DNA of 64,000 nucleotides from Ornithinibacillus californiensis (GTDB lineage: Bacteria > Bacillota > Bacilli > Bacillales > Amphibacillaceae): positions 37,400 to 101,399 of the forward strand of contig NZ_LDUE01000020.1 of assembly GCF_001038485.1 (NCBI RefSeq), read 5' to 3'. A model generated the notes under the pieces. It searched no databases and had not been told where the DNA came from. It saw nothing but the letters and a program-made list of their open reading frames with translations. Both the position numbers and the translations under genes were made by a program. Each line of letters starts with the position of its first letter. Positions within the stretch are counted from its first letter, which is position 1. Of this stretch, positions 37,740 to 46,331 are shown piece by piece.

Positions 37740-40139
37740 CTAATTCCTTAATGGTTTTCCTTTTAATAGCATGTGTTGCATACGCGCTTGCGTTTTTGGC
37801 TCGGCAATTAAACTTAAGAACGCCTCACGCTCTAAATCTAGCATTACCTGTTCATCAATTAGCGTACCTTCTTTAATTCGTCCACCAGATAATACATATG
37901 CTAACTTTTCAGCAATCTTCACATCATGTTCGGAAGCATAACCACCGAACTGTAATGTTTTAGCCCCTATTAACATAGCTGCATATCCTGCTTCACCAAC
38001 AACAGGGATTTTTTCACGTTTTGGTGCACGGTAACCTGCATTGTACAATTCAAGTACGCGTTGTTTTGCATCATAAATTAAATGATCTGGATTTACACTA
38101 ATTCGGTCATTTGCATCTAAGAAGCCATTCTCTCTTGCTTCCTCTGCTGATGTAGACACTTTCGCCATCGCCACTTTTTCAAATACATCATTGGCAACCT
38201 TCGTTAAGTCAAAATCAATTCCTTTTGGTACATTACGTAGTTGCTTTAAATAAAGCTCTTTTGTACCGCCACCACCAGGAATAAGACCGACACCAAATTC
38301 TACTAGTCCCATATACGTTTCAGCAGATGCTTGTAGAGCTGCAGCTGGTAAGGATACCTCAGCTCCTCCTCCAAGTGTCATATTAAATGGAGCTACTACA
38401 ACTGGTTTGTCGGAATATTTGATTGTGGTTCCCATGTCTTGGAACATCTTAACAACCATATCAAGCTCAAAGAAGTTATCTTCTTGGGCTTCCATTAGCA
38501 TTAACGCTAGGTTAGCACCTACACTAAAATTCTTTCCTTGGTTTCCGATTACAAGCCCTTTGTAATTTTTATTTACTTCTTCTACTGCGAATTTCACCAT
38601 TTGAATGGTATCAAGACCGATTGCGTTACTCTTTGAATGGAACTCTAGTAATGCTACTCCATCCCCGATATCAATAAGGCTAGCTCCTGAATTTTTCTTA
38701 ATGACACCGTTAACATCTTTTAGGCGCTTAACATTTATTTCTTTTGGATTAAATGCTTGTTGTTTATACTCACCATGATCAAAGAAGTAAACATTACCAT
38801 GGTCATATTTATAGAAGGATTCATTTCCTGCCTCTAGCATTTCAGTTACCCAATTAGGAACTGTTTCTCCCTCTTCTTTCATGCGTTCAACGGATTTCTT
38901 CAGACCAATTGCATCCCATGTTTCAAATGGACCAATTTCCCATCCGAATCCCCATTTCATCGCTTGATCAATAGCAAGTATATCATCTGCTATTTCTCCT
39001 ACGAGTTCAGCAGAGTATAATAAAGCAGGCTTTAAAATGTTCCATATCAAATCTCCAGCACGGTCGCCTTTCGCGTTTACAAGCGCTTTCAATTTATTGC
39101 GTGAGCCTTTTGCTTGCTTTGCTATTTCTACAGCAGGAGATTTTAATTTTTTATTGTCTTCATATTCTAATGTTTCAGGGTTTAATTCATAGATGGTGCT
39201 CCCATCTTTCCCCTTCTTTTTCAAGAAAAATCCTTGGCCACTTTTTGCACCTAGCCAGCCATTTTCTTGCATTTTTAGCATGAATTCAGGTATATCAAAT
39301 ACTTCTTTCTCTGCGCCGTCTACTTGATCATATACGTTACGTGCTACATGAACGAAAGTATCTAATCCGACAACATCTAATGTACGGAAAGTTGCACTCT
39401 TCGGTCTTCCGATTAAAGGACCTGTCACTGAATCGACTTCACCAACACTATATCCACCTTTAAGCATCTCTCTTACGGTTACTAATAAACCATACGTACC
39501 GATACGGTTGGCAATAAAGTTTGGTGTATCTTTTGCTTCTACGACACCTTTTCCTAAAACATCCTCACCAAATGTCTTCATAAAGCTAAGAACTTCAGGA
39601 TCTGTATGTTTTGTAGGAATAACTTCTAGTAATTTTAAGTATCTTGGCGGATTAAAGAAGTGTGTTCCAAGGAAATTTTTTTGAAAGTCCTCTGAGCGTC
39701 CTTCTACCATTGCTTCAACAGAAATTCCAGATGTGTTTGAGCTAACAATGGATCCTTGCTTTCTGAACTGATCCACCTTTTCGAAAACGATTTTTTTAAC
39801 ATCTAGTCGTTCTACTACTACCTCAATAATCCAATCAACATCTGCTAATCTTTCCATATCATCATCCATATTCCCGACTTCAATTAAGTCTAGACTTCCT
39901 TTGGATGTGATAGGTGATGGCTTTTGTTTTAATAATAATTGCTTACTTCCGGCTGCGATTCGATTTCGTACTGCCTTATCCTCTAATGTGAGACCTTTTT
40001 GCTCCTCTTCTTTCGTTAATGCTCTTGGTACAATATCAAGCATTAATGTTGGAATGCCGATATTGGCTAAGTGAGCAGCGATTCCGGACCCCATCACTCC
40101 TGAGCCTAAGACCGCAGCACGCTTGATTGTTCGATTCAT
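37740..40139 (-). CDS. fadN: 3-hydroxyacyl-CoA dehydrogenase/enoyl-CoA hydratase FadN
   Basis: A 799-residue fused enzyme that carries out the hydration and NAD-dependent dehydrogenation steps of beta-oxidation. The N-terminal Rossmann motif is AAVLGSGVMGSGIAAHLA. THFFNPPRYLKLLEV belongs to the dehydrogenase. The C-terminal crotonase part includes VIGNQGKNFSVGANLALM and GLIPGGGGTKELYL. The dehydrogenase precedes the hydratase domain, opposite to E. coli FadB. ATG at 40139 has GGGGGAC upstream. It is first gene of the FadR-controlled fadNAE operon. Confidence 0.95.
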   Translation of the reverse strand: MNRTIKRAAVLGSGVMGSGIAAHLANIGIPTLMLDIVPRALTKEEEQKGLTLEDKAVRNRIAAGSKQLLLKQKPSPITSKGSLDLIEVGNMDDDMERLADVDWIIEVVVERLDVKKIVFEKVDQFRKQGSIVSSNTSGISVEAMVEGRSEDFQKNFLGTHFFNPPRYLKLLEVIPTKHTDPEVLSFMKTFGEDVLGKGVVEAKDTPNFIANRIGTYGLLVTVREMLKGGYSVGEVDSVTGPLIGRPKSATFRTLDVVGLDTFVHVARNVYDQVDGAEKEVFDIPEFMLKMQENGWLGAKSGQGFFLKKKGKDGSTIYELNPETLEYEDNKKLKSPAVEIAKQAKGSRNKLKALVNAKGDRAGDLIWNILKPALLYSAELVGEIADDILAIDQAMKWGFGWEIGPFETWDAIGLKKSVERMKEEGETVPNWVTEMLEAGNESFYKYDHGNVYFFDHGEYKQQAFNPKEINVKRLKDVNGVIKKNSGASLIDIGDGVALLEFHSKSNAIGLDTIQMVKFAVEEVNKNYKGLVIGNQGKNFSVGANLALMLMEAQEDNFFELDMVVKMFQDMGTTIKYSDKPVVVAPFNMTLGGGAEVSLPAAALQASAETYMGLVEFGVGLIPGGGGTKELYLKQLRNVPKGIDFDLTKVANDVFEKVAMAKVSTSAEEARENGFLDANDRISVNPDHLIYDAKQRVLELYNAGYRAPKREKIPVVGEAGYAAMLIGAKTLQFGGYASEHDVKIAEKLAYVLSGGRIKEGTLIDEQVMLDLEREAFLSLIAEPKTQARMQHMLLKGKPLRN

Positions 40140-40161
40140 GTTTTGTCCCCCAATCACACTT

Positions 40162-40179
40162 TGAATGAATACTCATTCA
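40162..40179. promoter_or_regulatory. FadR operator of fadNAE
   Basis: TGAATGAATACTCATTCA matches the Bacillus FadR consensus TGAATGANTANTCATTCA at every defined position and lies 22 bases before the fadN start. Long-chain acyl-CoA should release FadR and induce the operon. From here to the Zur box at 40427 I see no gene. Confidence 0.92.
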
Positions 40180-40426
40180 TTTTTTGAGTAAAAAATTAAG
40201 GACAGTCTCCTATCCATCTACATTAACTATAAAATAAATTCTGATATTTCGCAATAACCAATTAGGATATTATCTAATTTATTTTTAATCCACATTCTTT
40301 TACAGCCAATAAAACCGTACCGAATAGGTTATTTAATTCGTGGCAAATTATGAAGAAACTTATTAGGAAATTTTCTCTGTACTAAATTTTATACTTTTCC
40401 CTAAAACCGTAATCATTCCTATTTAC

Positions 40427-40446
40427 AAATCGTAACGATTACGATA
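40427..40446. promoter_or_regulatory. Zur box upstream of znuA
   Basis: aaatcgtaacgattacgata closely fits the Bacillus Zur box (AAATCGTAATNATTACGATTT type), with an inverted tcgtaa / ttacga core. A weaker half-matching sequence, ccgtaatcatt, lies at 40407-40417. Zinc-loaded Zur, encoded in the same operon, would repress it. Confidence 0.88.
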
Positions 40447-40490
40447 CTATATCATAGGTACTGCTATTCTATGAAATTGCGAGGCCAATC

Positions 40491-41459
40491 ATGAAACTTT
40501 TTACAAGTCTTATTACGATTATATTAATGAGTATATTACTCCTCGGTTGTACAAATGTAAATACAGAGAGTCAATCATCCAATAAACTTAGCATTTATAC
40601 ATCTGTTTATCCAATTCAATATATAGTCGAGCGTATTGGTGGTGATACGGTCACGACCACATCTATCTTCCCTCCAGGAGTTGATGCCCACACCTATGAA
40701 CCAACTGCAAAGACGATGACTACGCTCGCTAGAAGCGATGCCTTTATATACTTTGGAACTGGAATGGAAGGATTTACAGAAAGCATTGCAGAGGCTTTGG
40801 AATCTGTAGATATAAGTTTACTCGAGTTAGGTGAGTATGAAGAGCTATTTGAAGAAGTTGAACACCATCACGTGGAGAGTAATCAGGTAGAACCCGAAGA
40901 GCATGAAGAACATCATCACGATGGCCATAACCATGGTGATCACGATCCACATATTTGGATTGATCCGCTTCGTATGGCAGAAATGGGTCACATTATTACA
41001 GAATACTTAATAGAGCTTAATCCTGATCAGAAACGACTTTATGAGGAAAACTTTCATCTGTTGGAACTGGATTTGCACCAACTTGACGAAGCTTTCTCCG
41101 AAGAATTAAGTAAGAAAAAAAATAAAGAGATCCTAGTTTCCCATGCAGCATATGGCTACTGGGAGGAGCGCTATGGTATAGAACAAATATCTATAAACGG
41201 ATTATCATCTTCGAGCGAACCATCTCAAAGGGATCTAGTAGAAATAATTGAGCAAGCAGAAGCTAGTCAGCTACAGTATGTGATTGTTGAGCAAAATACT
41301 TCTAGTAAAGTAACCGAAATTATACAAGAACATATTGGTGCTGAGGCACTTAGCATCCATAACCTGGCCGTTCTAACGGAGAAAGATGTAAAAGAAAAAT
41401 CCGATTATTTATCCATTATGAGGCATAACCTTAGCGTCTTAGATTTAGCAACCCAATGA
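40491..41459 (+). CDS. znuA: zinc-binding lipoprotein ZnuA (AdcA-like)
   Basis: A 322-residue cluster A-I metal-binding protein that captures Zn2+ outside the membrane. Lipobox LLLGC gives lipid-modified Cys20. His67 in GVDAHTYEP is a metal ligand. A His-rich loop with many HHH/HxH elements lies at about 125-154, ahead of PHIWIDPLRM, and is characteristic of zinc rather than manganese proteins. It is first in the operon, directly behind the Zur box. Confidence 0.95.
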   Translation: MKLFTSLITIILMSILLLGCTNVNTESQSSNKLSIYTSVYPIQYIVERIGGDTVTTTSIFPPGVDAHTYEPTAKTMTTLARSDAFIYFGTGMEGFTESIAEALESVDISLLELGEYEELFEEVEHHHVESNQVEPEEHEEHHHDGHNHGDHDPHIWIDPLRMAEMGHIITEYLIELNPDQKRLYEENFHLLELDLHQLDEAFSEELSKKKNKEILVSHAAYGYWEERYGIEQISINGLSSSSEPSQRDLVEIIEQAEASQLQYVIVEQNTSSKVTEIIQEHIGAEALSIHNLAVLTEKDVKEKSDYLSIMRHNLSVLDLATQ

Positions 41460-41474
41460 AAGGAGGCAAATTAC

Positions 41475-42233
41475 ATGAATCAAGATACCATCATCACTTT
41501 AAGAAATATTAATTATTCTATTGAAAAGAAAAATGTTCTACATGATGTTAATTTCGAATTACCAAAGGGTGCCTTCGTAGGACTGTTAGGTCCAAACGGA
41601 GGAGGAAAAACAACCTTAACCAAAATCATACTTGGAATGTTGAAACCTACTAGCGGGAATGTGACACTCTTTAATAAACCACTTGAAGAATTTAATGACT
41701 GGACAAAAATTGGCTTTGTTTCCCAAAAGTCAAACTCCTTTAACAGAGAGTTTCCAGCTACTGTTTATGAAGTTGTATCTACAGGTCTTACTAGTAAAGT
41801 AGGTTACTTTAAATTCTTTAATAGATATGACAAAGAAAAAATTCTACAAGCAATCGATGCGGTTGGTATGAACGAATACACGCGTGAAAATATCGGTAAA
41901 TTATCTGGTGGCCAGCAACAACGGGTTTTTATCGCACGTGCATTAGTCAGTGAACCTGAATTACTGATCCTCGATGAGCCAACAGTCGGAGTTGACTCTG
42001 AAAACGTACAACGCTTCTATGAACTTTTACATGATTTAAATCAAAATAAAGGTATTACTTTACTATTAATAACACATGATACCGGAACGATGACAAAGTA
42101 TGCTTCAAACGTAGCTTGCTTGAATAAAACGCTTCACTTTCACGGGAAACCAGAGGAATACGAAAAACTTACAGAGAGAGAAATATCAAAATTTTATGGT
42201 CACCCTGTAAATATTGTCTCACACGACCATTAA
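41475..42233 (+). CDS. znuC: zinc ABC transporter ATPase ZnuC (AdcC)
   Basis: A 252-residue ABC ATPase. Walker A GPNGGGKTT, the signature LSGGQQQRVFIARAL and Walker B LLILDEPTVGVD are present, and THDTGTM holds the switch His. The ATG follows AAAGGAGGC, 15 bases after znuA. Confidence 0.95.
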   Translation: MNQDTIITLRNINYSIEKKNVLHDVNFELPKGAFVGLLGPNGGGKTTLTKIILGMLKPTSGNVTLFNKPLEEFNDWTKIGFVSQKSNSFNREFPATVYEVVSTGLTSKVGYFKFFNRYDKEKILQAIDAVGMNEYTRENIGKLSGGQQQRVFIARALVSEPELLILDEPTVGVDSENVQRFYELLHDLNQNKGITLLLITHDTGTMTKYASNVACLNKTLHFHGKPEEYEKLTEREISKFYGHPVNIVSHDH

Positions 42234-42249
42234 TGTTGGAGGAAAACGA

Positions 42250-43098
42250 ATGTTAGCAGATTTATTAGAGTTTGATTTTTTAAGGCAAACATTTATGACG
42301 GGGCTTTTAATTGGTATTATTGCACCATTACTAGGAACCTTTATCGTTGTTAGACGCCTGTCTTTAATTGCTGATGCTTTATCACATGTAACGTTAGCTG
42401 GTATCGCATTTGGTCTATTTTTGGAAAAACGATATGCACTAGTCATGATTCCACCGATATACAGTGGATTACTGTTTTCCGTAGTAGGTTCGATTTTCAT
42501 TGAGAAGCTGCGTAGTGTATATAAATCGTATCAAGAAATCGCCATCCCTATTATCCTTTCTGGTGGTGTAGGATTAAGTGTTATTTTTATCGCTTTAGCA
42601 GATGGGTTTAACACAGAACTTATGAATTATCTTTTCGGTTCAGCATCAGCAGTTAGTAAAGCAGATTTTATTACTATATTTACAATCACTATTTTTGTTG
42701 TGCTAATCATTACCTTTTTATATAAAGAGTTATTCACATTATCCTTCGATGAAGAGCATTCTAAAGTTTCAGGCATTCATTCTAAACAAATACATTTACT
42801 ATTTATCATTCTAACGGCGCTAGTTATAGCAGCTTCCATCCAAATTGTAGGTGTACTATTGGTATCCGCACTAATGACACTCCCCGTCGCCGCAAGTATG
42901 CGAATTGCTAGAGGGTTTAAGCAAATGATGTTTCTAGCTATTGCTTTCGGTGAGCTAGCTGTTATGATAGGATTAATCTCAGGATATTATTTAAATATTC
43001 CTCCTGGAGGAACGATTGTTGTCGTATCCATTATTATATTATTAATAGCAATTGGCTATAAAAAAGTGAATGTAACTAAATTGGGGGCAGTAGAATGA
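42250..43098 (+). CDS. znuB: zinc ABC transporter permease ZnuB (AdcB)
   Basis: A 282-residue permease of the metal ABC-3 family with about eight spans. Typical segments are LGTFIVVRRLSLIADALSHVTLAG and, later, ALMTLPVAASMRIARG. ATG at 42250 has TGGAGG upstream and starts after the znuC stop; a frame opening at 42214 would overlap znuC without a ribosome site. Confidence 0.93.
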   Translation: MLADLLEFDFLRQTFMTGLLIGIIAPLLGTFIVVRRLSLIADALSHVTLAGIAFGLFLEKRYALVMIPPIYSGLLFSVVGSIFIEKLRSVYKSYQEIAIPIILSGGVGLSVIFIALADGFNTELMNYLFGSASAVSKADFITIFTITIFVVLIITFLYKELFTLSFDEEHSKVSGIHSKQIHLLFIILTALVIAASIQIVGVLLVSALMTLPVAASMRIARGFKQMMFLAIAFGELAVMIGLISGYYLNIPPGGTIVVVSIIILLIAIGYKKVNVTKLGAVE

Positions 43099-43508
43099 AA
43101 ACCTCTGAAGCAATTGAACTGTTAAAGAAAAAAGGCTATAAAACTACTGGAAAAAGAAAAGATATATTAACATATTTCGAGAATGAAGATGGTTATCGTA
43201 CTGCTAAAGATCTTATTCTGCATTTAGAAGAAACCTATGAAGGAATTAGCTTTGATACAATCTATAGAAATCTCCATCTATACCATGATGTAGGAATACT
43301 AGAAGTAACCGAGTTAAATGGGGAAAAACATTTCCGTATGAATTGCACGCATCATCACCACCACCATTTCATTTGTAAAGAATGTGGTAAAACGAAAGAA
43401 ATTGAAGTATGCCCTATGGAAGAGGTTAGAAAGTCTCTTAGTAACTATGAAATCGAGGACCATAAATTTGAGATTTATGGATTATGCCCAGGATGCCAAA
43501 CCGTTTAA
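43095..43508 (+). CDS. zur: zinc-responsive Fur-family repressor Zur
   Basis: A 137-residue Fur-family regulator. The N-terminal winged helix includes YKTTGKRKDILTYF and SFDTIYRNLHLY. The sensory part has a CTHHHHHHF run, and the structural zinc site is made of CKEC (94-97) and CPGC (131-134). The start overlaps znuB as ATGA. Its place in a zinc-uptake operon with a Zur box supports Zur over Fur or PerR. Confidence 0.93.
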   Translation: MKTSEAIELLKKKGYKTTGKRKDILTYFENEDGYRTAKDLILHLEETYEGISFDTIYRNLHLYHDVGILEVTELNGEKHFRMNCTHHHHHHFICKECGKTKEIEVCPMEEVRKSLSNYEIEDHKFEIYGLCPGCQTV

Positions 43509-43876
43509 ATCTTTACCTCGGTGTTGGCATCGGTGGTGTAATTGGTGCTTTAGGAAGATATGCCATATCCATTCTATTTGAAAGTGATAGTTATTTTCCT
43601 TTTGGAACACTGGTTGCTAATTTGCTTGGTTGCCTTTTGCTAGGTTTTCTATTAAATAGTCCACTAATAAAAAATAATGTATCAAACATTGTCTTCATAG
43701 GGTTAACTACAGGTTTAATTGGGGCATTTACAACCTTCTCCACTTTCGCCTTGGAAACAGTCCATTTAGCATATCATCATTTATTTTTAGCTTTTGTATA
43801 TGTTGGGATAAGTGTTCTTGGTGGAATTTTTTTAAGTTTCCTTGGGTTTAGACTCGCGAATAAAAGGCAGGCATGA
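43484..43876 (+). CDS. crcB: fluoride ion channel CrcB/Fluc, subunit 1
   Basis: A 130-residue four-span fluoride exporter subunit. Family motifs are GGVIGALGRYAIS near the N-terminus, NLLGCLLLGFLL, and TGLIGAFTTFSTFALE with the Na+/F- coordinating segment. It overlaps the end of zur by 25 bases; an ATG nine bases later is an alternative start. The second crcB follows, overlapping by 4 bases; many Firmicutes use such a heterodimer pair. Confidence 0.92.
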   Translation: MPRMPNRLNLYLGVGIGGVIGALGRYAISILFESDSYFPFGTLVANLLGCLLLGFLLNSPLIKNNVSNIVFIGLTTGLIGAFTTFSTFALETVHLAYHHLFLAFVYVGISVLGGIFLSFLGFRLANKRQA

Positions 43877-44235
43877 TCATGAATATCCTATTGATTAGTT
43901 TAGGAGGATTTCTGGGAAGCATCCTCCGTTTTTACATTTCCATTAAACTAGATAAACGACTGGTTGGTACATGGTTGGCTAATGTAACTGGCTCTATGCT
44001 ATTGGGAGTTTCTATATACTTCCACTCTATTCATATGATTTCAGATTATTTGTGGCTATTCTTAGGAATTGGCTTTTGCGGGTCTTATACTACATTTTCT
44101 ACTTTTGGAAATGAGGTAGTTCAACTGCTTTTAATGAAAGATTACCGTACAGCCACACTCTATATTGTTACTTCACTGTTCGTGTCTATTCTGGTTGTTC
44201 TTACTGTTTTCGTATTGTTAGGATATAAGTTTTAA
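43873..44235 (+). CDS. crcB: fluoride ion channel CrcB/Fluc, subunit 2
   Basis: A 120-residue partner of the preceding CrcB, with SLGGFLGSILRFYIS at the start, NVTGSMLLGVSIYF, and FCGSYTTFSTFGNEVVQL carrying the polar-track Phe/Thr/Ser. ATG at 43873 or 43879 can serve as start. No fluoride riboswitch is visible upstream of the pair, which appears to depend on the zinc operon promoter. The end overlaps the convergent gdnD by 18 bases. Confidence 0.92.
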   Translation: MIMNILLISLGGFLGSILRFYISIKLDKRLVGTWLANVTGSMLLGVSIYFHSIHMISDYLWLFLGIGFCGSYTTFSTFGNEVVQLLLMKDYRTATLYIVTSLFVSILVVLTVFVLLGYKF

Positions 44236-44532
44236 CCCAACAGCTGCTGTTAAAACCATCCCAATAAATAGTATTCGTAATAAGTCTCTAGACTCTCCGT
44301 AAAAAATCATACCGACTACGACACTACCAACTGAACCAATTCCTGCCCAAACCGCATAAGCCGTACCCATAGAAATTGTTTGCATAGCTATTGTTAATAA
44401 CACAAAGCTTAATACAAATCCACCAATTAATAATCCATAACTACCAATACTTTTTTTCTTGTTAACCTGACTTATTCCTGTTACACCTAGAACTTCTCCT
44501 ACACCAGCTAACAATAAAACTATCCAGTCCAT
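44218..44532 (-). CDS. gdnD: guanidinium exporter subunit GdnD (YkkD-like, SMR)
   Basis: A 104-residue small multidrug-resistance family protein of four spans. The essential membrane Glu is E13 in LAGVGEVLGVTG, and GTAYAVWAGIGSVGSVV is the second family motif. Its length matches YkkD of B. subtilis. It follows gdnC by a single base. The guanidine riboswitch upstream identifies the substrate as guanidinium, not general drugs. Confidence 0.92.
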   Translation of the reverse strand: MDWIVLLLAGVGEVLGVTGISQVNKKKSIGSYGLLIGGFVLSFVLLTIAMQTISMGTAYAVWAGIGSVGSVVVGMIFYGESRDLLRILFIGMVLTAAVGLKLIS

Positions 44533-44871
44533 TTATACTCCACCTTTTTCTTGTGGTTGCTTTGTCACCATTTTTAGTCCAATCACACCAACTAGTAGCA
44601 ATGTAATCAGCCCTATTTTCACAACTTGAAAAGGCTCATTAAAAACGATCATTTCCATTAGAACCGTACCCGCTGTTCCCATCCCAGTAAATACAGCATA
44701 GGTAGTACCAGTTGGCAATTTGCTAGAGGCGACTACGAGTGCATGTATACTAATATAAATTGCTAGGATGGTTAATCCCCAAGTCCACCAATTGTAAGAA
44801 TGCTTTAATCCTGTTACCCACCCAATCTCAAATATCACGCCAAGCCAAACTAAATTCCAGTATTTATTCAT
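44533..44871 (-). CDS. gdnC: guanidinium exporter subunit GdnC (YkkC-like, SMR)
   Basis: A 112-residue SMR protein, same size as B. subtilis YkkC. The essential Glu is E15 in GVIFEIGWVTGLK, and TGTTYAVFTGMGTAGTV is also present. The ATG has AGAGGTGA upstream. A frame opening earlier would read into the riboswitch and is not coding. It pairs with GdnD to form a heteromeric guanidinium/H+ antiporter (established for YkkCD). Confidence 0.93.
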   Translation of the reverse strand: MNKYWNLVWLGVIFEIGWVTGLKHSYNWWTWGLTILAIYISIHALVVASSKLPTGTTYAVFTGMGTAGTVLMEMIVFNEPFQVVKIGLITLLLVGVIGLKMVTKQPQEKGGV

Positions 44872-44940
44872 ACCATCACCTCTATAAGAAATTGGAAAGA
44901 CACCGAGAGCCTCATAATTTAACTTCCACTTGTTAACATA

Positions 44941-44992
44941 GAAAAAAGCCCGGGAATAGATATCACTATTACTGATATCCTCCCGGGCTTTT
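44941..44992 (-). terminator. guanidine-riboswitch terminator
   Basis: The minus-strand stem aaaagcccggga / tcccgggctttt encloses a second inverted repeat, gatatca / tgatatc, and ends in Ts. Its 5' arm overlaps the aptamer's AAAGCCCGGGAGG end, the usual switch design. Confidence 0.92.
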
Positions 44993-45060
44993 CTCCCTCC
45001 GTGTACACTTCCGTGCGTTTTCTCTCGGACCAGACCATAGAAATGCGGAACCCTAGAAAA
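44978..45060 (-). ncRNA. guanidine-I riboswitch (ykkC RNA)
   Basis: On the minus strand: TTCTAGGGTTCCGC, CTGGTCCGAGAG, ACGCACGG, ACACGGAGGGA and AAAAGCCCGGGAGG, in the canonical order of the ykkC/guanidine-I class. Guanidine binding should prevent the terminator and switch on gdnC-gdnD. Confidence 0.97.
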
Positions 45061-45117
45061 CTTTAATATAATTACTATAACACGATATTCTCTCAAATAC
45101 TAGGCTTTGTCCTGCTA

Positions 45118-46320
45118 CTAGGACTTTTCTAGCCTTGCTTCCATTTCCTTTAACCAATCTCGTAAATCATTTTCCTCTTCAGTAGTTGCTTCGTAATCAC
45201 CATAACGAACTTTCTGATAAACTTGAATATCACCTTCTATGTCAAGACGATCGAACCAGTTTTCTATTGATTCATGACGCAACCTGCCTAGTTCAAGCTT
45301 AGCTGCTTTCTTCTCAAATTCATATACCAGCTTACGTATTGGGTGATTTGGTCTTCTATTTCTTTTTTTAAACCATCTTCTATCAGATTGGTCATCATTG
45401 GTTAGCTTTTCTTCTCGTATGTCATAATTTAAAGAGTCATTTGACACGGCTTCAGATGCCTTTTCCCGAAATGTTTTATACAATATCACGAAAAATACTA
45501 GAATAAGGATTCCAAAGAAAATATAGATTAAAACGTTAACATCTACTCCATCCGAATGCTCTCTACTAGTTGTTTCAATCGTTTCGTTATTCGCAAAACC
45601 TGTAGGTTCAGGTGGTTCCATCTGGTCTATACCCTTTTTAAAGAATTCACTTATACCTATATACTCAAATAGTTTTGCTATACCACTTGCAAATAACGTT
45701 AATACGCCTCCAATTCCTGCCCAGATCTTTGACGTAATCATGGCAAGTGTATCAGAAAATAAGTAAATTAATAAAGTAGTAGTTCCAAAGAATCCTCCCC
45801 ACTTTAGCCATTCTGTCCGATTAAAGGTACGTCGTTTTTCTGGTTCTGTATTAAGCAGATTTCTAAGTGTGTACCCGAACAGGACAACAACAACTTGTGT
45901 GATAAGGAATATGACAACCTCAAAGTCACGCATGATTACTAAGCCAAGAAGTGTCAAAAGAATGGTCGCTCCAAGGTAGGTTGGTTCATATGCAGCACCC
46001 ATCTTGCCTCTTATCGAAATAAATCTCCAAGCAAATAATGATGAAAATACAATGCTTAATCCTAATGCAAACCCTAAAAACTGTAGAAAAAAAACGAGAA
46101 TTGGTATGGATAAAATATATGGAAGGTAATTTGCCGTTTGTTTTGCGATAAAAGCATACACGATACTGATGCCCAATACCAGGGCTAGATATGCCCATAC
46201 GGACACATCTTCAAATTGAGCAAATACAATAGGCAGTAATGCCAAATATATGATAATGGATTCACTAATGAAATAGTAGGCATGAGTTACATAGTTATGC
46301 TTTTCGTGCATTGCTTTCAC
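45118..46320 (-). CDS. membrane protein with DUF4129-like C-terminus, paralogue B
   Basis: A 400-residue protein with about six N-terminal spans, a further span near residue 275, and a cytosolic C-terminal domain. The tail reads HPIRKLVYEFEKKAAKLELG, then ESIENWFDRLDI and YQKVRYGDYEATTEEE, as in the DUF4129 tail of transglutaminase-type membrane proteins. No transglutaminase Cys-His-Asp domain is present. It is last in the moxR-DUF58 operon, 11 bases after a paralogue of equal size. Function unknown. Confidence 0.75.
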   Translation of the reverse strand: MKAMHEKHNYVTHAYYFISESIIIYLALLPIVFAQFEDVSVWAYLALVLGISIVYAFIAKQTANYLPYILSIPILVFFLQFLGFALGLSIVFSSLFAWRFISIRGKMGAAYEPTYLGATILLTLLGLVIMRDFEVVIFLITQVVVVLFGYTLRNLLNTEPEKRRTFNRTEWLKWGGFFGTTTLLIYLFSDTLAMITSKIWAGIGGVLTLFASGIAKLFEYIGISEFFKKGIDQMEPPEPTGFANNETIETTSREHSDGVDVNVLIYIFFGILILVFFVILYKTFREKASEAVSNDSLNYDIREEKLTNDDQSDRRWFKKRNRRPNHPIRKLVYEFEKKAAKLELGRLRHESIENWFDRLDIEGDIQVYQKVRYGDYEATTEEENDLRDWLKEMEARLEKS

Positions 46321-46331
46321 CCTCAGGTATT

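Noticed and set aside
43300..43500. Fluoride riboswitch before crcB
   Set aside because: The region codes for Zur, and no GGCGATGG-type crcB motif was seen.
44872..45096. 75-codon extension of gdnC
   Set aside because: It is translation of the guanidine-I riboswitch and its terminator.
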